DNA of 64,000 nt from Lineus longissimus (Eukaryota > Nemertea > Pilidiophora > Heteronemertea > Lineidae). Shown here in pieces: positions 59,170-64,000 of the stretch. Position 1 is the first letter of the stretch, and each line of letters begins with the position of its first letter. Below the pieces are notes generated by a model. That model saw nothing but the letters and a program-made list of their open reading frames with translations. It ran no database searches and was not told the DNA's origin. The position numbers and the translations under genes were made by a program. The DNA lies in assembly GCF_910592395.1 (NCBI RefSeq), contig NC_088312.1, positions 14,549,292 to 14,613,291 on the forward strand, read 5' to 3'.

Positions 59170-60833
59170 CACCCTTGTTTTAGGCAGAGATGTTGGCATA
59201 TCAAAGTATTGACACCATTGTTTTAAGCAGAGATGTTGGCATATCAAAGTATTGACACCATTGTTTTAAGCAGAGATGTTGGCATATCAAAGTATTTACA
59301 CCATTGTTTTAAGCAGAGATGTTGGCATATTAAAGTATTGACACCATTGTTTGAAGCAGAGATGTTGGCATATTAAAGTATTGACACCATTGTTTTAAGC
59401 AGAGATGTTGGCATATTAAAGTATTGACACCCTTGTTTTAAGCAGAGATGATGTCATATTAAAGTATTGACACCATTGTTTTAAGCAGAGATGTTGGCAT
59501 ATTAAAGTATTGACACCATTGTTTTAAGGAGAGATGTTGGCATATCAAAGTACTGACACCCTTCGTTTTAAGCAGAGATGTTGGCATATCAAAGTATTGA
59601 CACCATTGTTTTAAGCAGAGATGTTGGCATATCAAAGTATTTACACCATTGTTTTAAGCAGAGATGTTGGCATATCAAAGTATTGACACCCTTGTTTTAA
59701 GCAGAGATGTTGGCATATTAAAGTATTGACACCCTTGTTTTAAGCAGAGATGTTGGCATATCAAAGTATTGACACCATTGTTTTAAGCAGAGATGTTGGC
59801 ATATTAAAGTACTGACACCCTTTGTTTTAAGCAGAGATGTTGGCATATCAAAGTATTTACACCCCTTGTTTTAAGCAGAGATGTTGGCATATCAAAGTAC
59901 TGACACCCTTTGTTTTAAGCAGAGATGTTGGCATATCAAAATATTGACACCCTTGTTTTAAACAGAGATGTTGGCATATCAAAGTATTTACACCCTTTGT
60001 TTTAAGCAGAGATGTTGGCATATTAAAGTACTGACACCTCTTGTTTTAAGCAGAGATGTTGGCATATTAAAGTACTGACACCTCTTGTTTTAAGCAGAGA
60101 TGTTGGCATATCAAAGTACTGACACCCTTTGTTTTAAGCAGAGATGTTGGCATATTAAAATATTGACACCCTTGTTTTAAGCAGAGATGTTGGCATATCA
60201 AAGTATTTACACCCTTTGTTTTAAGCAGAGATGTTGGCATATTAAAGTACTGACACCTCTTGTTTTAAGCAGAGATGTTGGCATATCAAAGTATTTACAC
60301 CCCATGTTTTAAGCAGAGATGTTGGCATAATAAAGTATTGACACCCTTGTTTTAGGCAGAGATGTTGGCATATTAAAGTACTGACACCCCTTGTTTTAAG
60401 CAGAGATGTTGGCATATTAAAGTATTGACACCCTTTGTTTTAAGCAGAGATGTTGGCATATCAAAGTATTGACACCCTAGTTTTAGGCAGAGATGTTGGC
60501 ATATTAAAGTACTGACACCCCTTGTTTTAAGCAGAGATGTTGGCATATTAAAGTATTGACACCCTTGTTTTAGGCAGAGATGTTGGCATATTAAAGTACT
60601 GACACCCCTTGTTTTAAGCAGAGATGTTGGCATATTAAAGTATTGACACCCTTGTTTTAGGCAGAGATGTTGGCATATCAAAGTATTGACACCATTGTTT
60701 TAAGCAGAGATGTTGGCATATCAAAGTATTGACACCATTGTTTTAAGCAGAGGTGTTGGCATATCAAAGTATTTACACCCTTTGTTTTAAGCAGAGATGT
60801 TGGCATATTGAACTATGACACCCTTTGTTTTAG
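59170..60833. repeat. Satellite 1693-bp higher-order unit, first copy
   Basis: Near-identical to 60863-62526 at an offset of 1693 bp (about 38 basic units). Diagnostic variants are AAGGAGAGATG followed by ACCCTTCGTTTT (59526-59572), a GATGATGTCAT unit (59448) and CCCTAGTTTTAGG (60474). The 102-codon minus-strand frame at 60373-60681 is reproduced exactly at 62066-62374. Confidence 0.9.
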
Positions 60834-60862
60834 GCAGAGATGTTGGCATATCAAAGTATTGA

Positions 60863-62526
60863 CACCCTTGTTTTAGGCAGAGATGTTGGCATATCAAAGT
60901 ATTGACACCATTGTTTTAAGCAGAGATGTTGGCATATCAAAGTATTGACACCATTGTTTTAAGCAGAGATGTTGGCATATCAAAGTATTTACACCATTGT
61001 TTTAAGCAGAGATGTTGGCATATTAAAGTATTGACACCATTGTTTGAAGCAGAGATGTTGGCATATTAAAGTATTGACACCATTGTTTTAAGCAGAGATG
61101 TTGGCATATTAAAGTATTGACACCCTTGTTTTAAGCAGAGATGATGTCATATTAAAGTATTGACACCATTGTTTTAAGCAGAGATGTTGGCATATTAAAG
61201 TATTGACACCATTGTTTTAAGGAGAGATGTTGGCATATCAAAGTACTGACACCCTTCGTTTTAAGCAGAGATGTTGGCATATCAAAGTATTGACACCATT
61301 GTTTTAAGCAGAGATGTTGGCATATCAAAGTATTTACACCATTGTTTTAAGCAGAGATGTTGGCATATCAAAGTATTGACACCCTTGTTTTAAGCAGAGA
61401 TGTTGGCATATTAAAGTATTGACACCCTTGTTTTAAGCAGAGATGTTGGCATATCAAAGTATTGACACCATTGTTTTAAGCAGAGATGTTGGCATATTAA
61501 AGTACTGACACCCTTTGTTTTAAGCAGAGATGTTGGCATATCAAAGTATTTACACCCCTTGTTTTAAGCAGAGATGTTGGCATATCAAAGTACTGACACC
61601 CTTTGTTTTAAGCAGAGATGTTGGCATATCAAAATATTGACACCCTTGTTTTAAACAGAGATGTTGGCATATCAAAGTATTTACACCCTTTGTTTTAAGC
61701 AGAGATGTTGGCATATTAAAGTACTGACACCTCTTGTTTTAAGCAGAGATGTTGGCATATTAAAGTACTGACACCTCTTGTTTTAAGCAGAGATGTTGGC
61801 ATATCAAAGTACTGACACCCTTTGTTTTAAGCAGAGATGTTGGCATATTAAAATATTGACACCCTTGTTTTAAGCAGAGATGTTGGCATATCAAAGTATT
61901 TACACCCTTTGTTTTAAGCAGAGATGTTGGCATATTAAAGTACTGACACCTCTTGTTTTAAGCAGAGATGTTGGCATATCAAAGTATTTACACCCCATGT
62001 TTTAAGCAGAGATGTTGGCATAATAAAGTATTGACACCCTTGTTTTAGGCAGAGATGTTGGCATATTAAAGTACTGACACCCCTTGTTTTAAGCAGAGAT
62101 GTTGGCATATTAAAGTATTGACACCCTTTGTTTTAAGCAGAGATGTTGGCATATCAAAGTATTGACACCCTAGTTTTAGGCAGAGATGTTGGCATATTAA
62201 AGTACTGACACCCCTTGTTTTAAGCAGAGATGTTGGCATATTAAAGTATTGACACCCTTGTTTTAGGCAGAGATGTTGGCATATTAAAGTACTGACACCC
62301 CTTGTTTTAAGCAGAGATGTTGGCATATTAAAGTATTGACACCCTTGTTTTAGGCAGAGATGTTGGCATATCAAAGTATTGACACCATTGTTTTAAGCAG
62401 AGATGTTGGCATATCAAAGTATTGACACCATTGTTTTAAGCAGAGGTGTTGGCATATCAAAGTATTTACACCCTTTGTTTTAAGCAGAGATGTTGGCATA
62501 TTGAACTATGACACCCTTTGTTTTAA
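60863..62526. repeat. Satellite 1693-bp higher-order unit, second copy
   Basis: Direct tandem duplicate of 59170-60833. Similarity ends where the first copy reads TTTTAGGCAG (60830) and this one continues TTTTAAGCAG into the A/B-like block at 62490. Confidence 0.9.
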
Positions 62527-64000
62527 GCAGAGATGTTGGCATATTAAACTATTGACACCCCTTGTTTTAAGAAGAGATGTTGGCATATCAAAGTATTGAC
62601 ACCTTTTGTTTTAAGCAGAGATGTTGGCATATCAAAGTATTTACACCCCTTGTTTTAAGCAGAGATGTTGACACCCTTTGTTTTAAGCAGAGATGTTGGC
62701 ATATTGAACTATGACACCCTTTGTTTTAAGCAGAGATGTTGGCATATTAAACTATTGACACCCATAGTTTTAAGCAGAGATGTTGGCATATTAAAGTATT
62801 GACACCCTTTGTTTTAAGCAGAGATGTTGGCATATTGAACTATGACACCCTTTGTTTTAAGCAGAGATGTTGGCATATTAAACTATTGACACCCCTTGTT
62901 TTAAGAAGAGATGTTGGCATATCAAAGTATTTACACCCTTTGTTTTAAGCAGAGATGTTGGCATATTAAACTATTGACACCCCTTGTTTTAAGTAGAGAT
63001 GTTGGCATATCAAAGTATTGACATCATTTGTTTTAAGTAGAGATGTTGGCATATTAAAGTACTAACACCCTTTGTTTTATGCAGTGATGTTGGCATATCA
63101 AAGTATTGACACCCTTTGTTTTAAGTAGAGATGTTGGCATATCAAAGTATTGACACCCCTTGTTTTAAGTAGAGATGTTGGCATATTAAAGTACTGACAC
63201 CCTTTGTTTTATGTAGTGATGTTGGCATATCAAAGTATTGACACCCTTTGTTTTAAGTAGAGATGTTGGCATATCAAAGTATTGGCACCCTTTGTTTTAA
63301 GCAGAGATGTTGGCATATCAAAGTATTGCCACCCTTTGTTTTAAGTAGAGATGTTGGCATATTAAAGTATTGACACCCTTGTTTTAAGCAGAGATGTTGG
63401 CATATCAAAGTATTTACACCCCATGTTTTAAGCAGAGATGTTGGCATATTAAAGTATTGACACCCTTGTTTTAGGCAGAGATGTTGGCATATTAAAGTAC
63501 TGACACCCCTTGTTTAAGCAGAGATGTTGGCATATTAAAGTATTCACACCCTTTGTTTTAAGCAGAGATGTTGGCATACCAAAGTATTGACACCCTTGTT
63601 TTAGGCAGAGATGTTGGCATATTAAAGTACTGACACCCCTTGTTTTAAGCAGAGATGTTGGCATATTAAAGTATTGACACCCTTGTTTTAGGCAGAGATG
63701 TTGGCATATTAAAGTACTGACACCCCTTGTTTTAAGCAGAGATGTTGGCATATTAAAGTATTGACACCCTTGTTTTAGGCAGAGATGTTGGCATATTAAA
63801 GTACTGACATCCCATGTTTTAAGCAGAGATGTTGGCATATTAAAGTATTGACACCCTTGTTTTAGGCAGAGATGTTGGCATATTAAAGTACTGACACCCC
63901 TTCTTTTAAGCAGAGATGTTGGCATATTAAAGTATTGACACCCTTGTTTTAGGCAGAGATGTTGGCATATTAAAGTACTGACACCCCTTGTTTTAAGCAG
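62490..64000. repeat. Satellite higher-order block at +6279 relative to 56211-57721
   Basis: Rare variants recur at exactly +6279: GATGTTGACACCC (62664), ACCCATAGTT (62760), TATTGGCACC (63280), TATTGCCACC (63324), a TTGTTTAAGC one-base deletion (63510), TATTCACACC (63541) and CATCCCATG (63808). Only scattered substitutions separate the copies. The match is cut by the window end, so the true period block is longer. Confidence 0.88.

Larger units (their letters stand above)
54466..64000. repeat. 43-44-bp satellite array, about 215 units, continuing past the window
   Basis: Head-to-tail units with consensus TATTAAAGTATTGACACCC / TTTGTTTTAAGCAGAGATG / TTGGCA fill the last 9.5 kb with no interruption. 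Variants include TATCAAAG for TATTAAAG, ACTGAC or TTTAC for TTGAC, CCCC, CCC or CCATTG, TTTTAGGCAG for TTTTAAGCAG, and TTTTATGCAGTGATG. The left part (54590-55150) is dominated by AAACTATGACACC/AAACTATTGACACC units; the right part has 43+44-bp alternating dimers. Open frames of up to 203 codons follow from the 87-bp dimer (29 codons) and are not genes. Higher-order duplications are listed separately. Confidence 0.97.

Noticed and set aside
54466-64000. TTGACA-like and TATTAA-like motifs that resemble bacterial promoter boxes in each satellite unit
   Set aside because: The organism is an animal and the motifs recur only because the unit does.

Overview
This is a gene-poor, repeat-rich stretch of an animal nuclear genome, most likely from a marine invertebrate. 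No intact host gene could be supported: outside the tandem arrays open frames are short (about 116 codons at most), none has a recognisable conserved product, and no rRNA or functional tRNA gene is visible. The repeat types are common in marine invertebrates: tRNA-headed SINEs, many short inverted-repeat elements, and composite elements with a ~302-bp tandem core plus a GAC-rich microsatellite, resembling the bivalve 'Pearl' or Helentron-associated type. I cannot decide between a lophotrochozoan and an invertebrate deuterostome.

1-54,465 is a mosaic of inserted DNA. Three elements have perfect 9-bp target duplications (1251-2249, 10307-10920, 25226-25336), two of them with GG-initiated termini that contain short tandem repeats. 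Three others are bounded by TTAA (5801-6332, 7109-7319, 14076-14436). The first of these carries a decayed piggyBac-type C-terminal Cys-rich domain and sits inside a decayed Myb/SANT-like DNA-binding domain gene (5570-6440) whose frame rejoins across the TTAA. Five copies of a ~160-bp pogo/Tigger-like TA-flanked element are spread over the window, one nested in a hAT-like element (48853-49322). Further small inverted-repeat families are at 7866/15338, 14861, 36489, 36997, 39807/40176, 48282 and 53044. Several minisatellites (45 bp at 12979, 37 bp at 35481, ~185 bp at 49741) and an alternating-orientation repeat cluster (22500-23310) are also present. Composite ~302-bp-core elements (3352-4174, 25449-26873 and fragments) repeatedly carry a cluster of nuclear-receptor-type AGGTCA half-sites.

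54,466-64,000 is one uninterrupted satellite array of 43-44-bp units (about 215 units) that runs off the right edge. It has higher-order structure: a 1693-bp tandem duplication (59170-60833 and 60863-62526), an 892-bp block repeated at +2076, and a block starting near 56190 that recurs at +6279 up to the window end. Alternating 43- and 44-bp units form 87-bp dimers (29 codons), which explains the long repetitive open frames there; they are not evidence of genes.

The parts do not form a pathway. The interest lies in the density and nesting of non-autonomous transposons and in the layered amplification history of the satellite.
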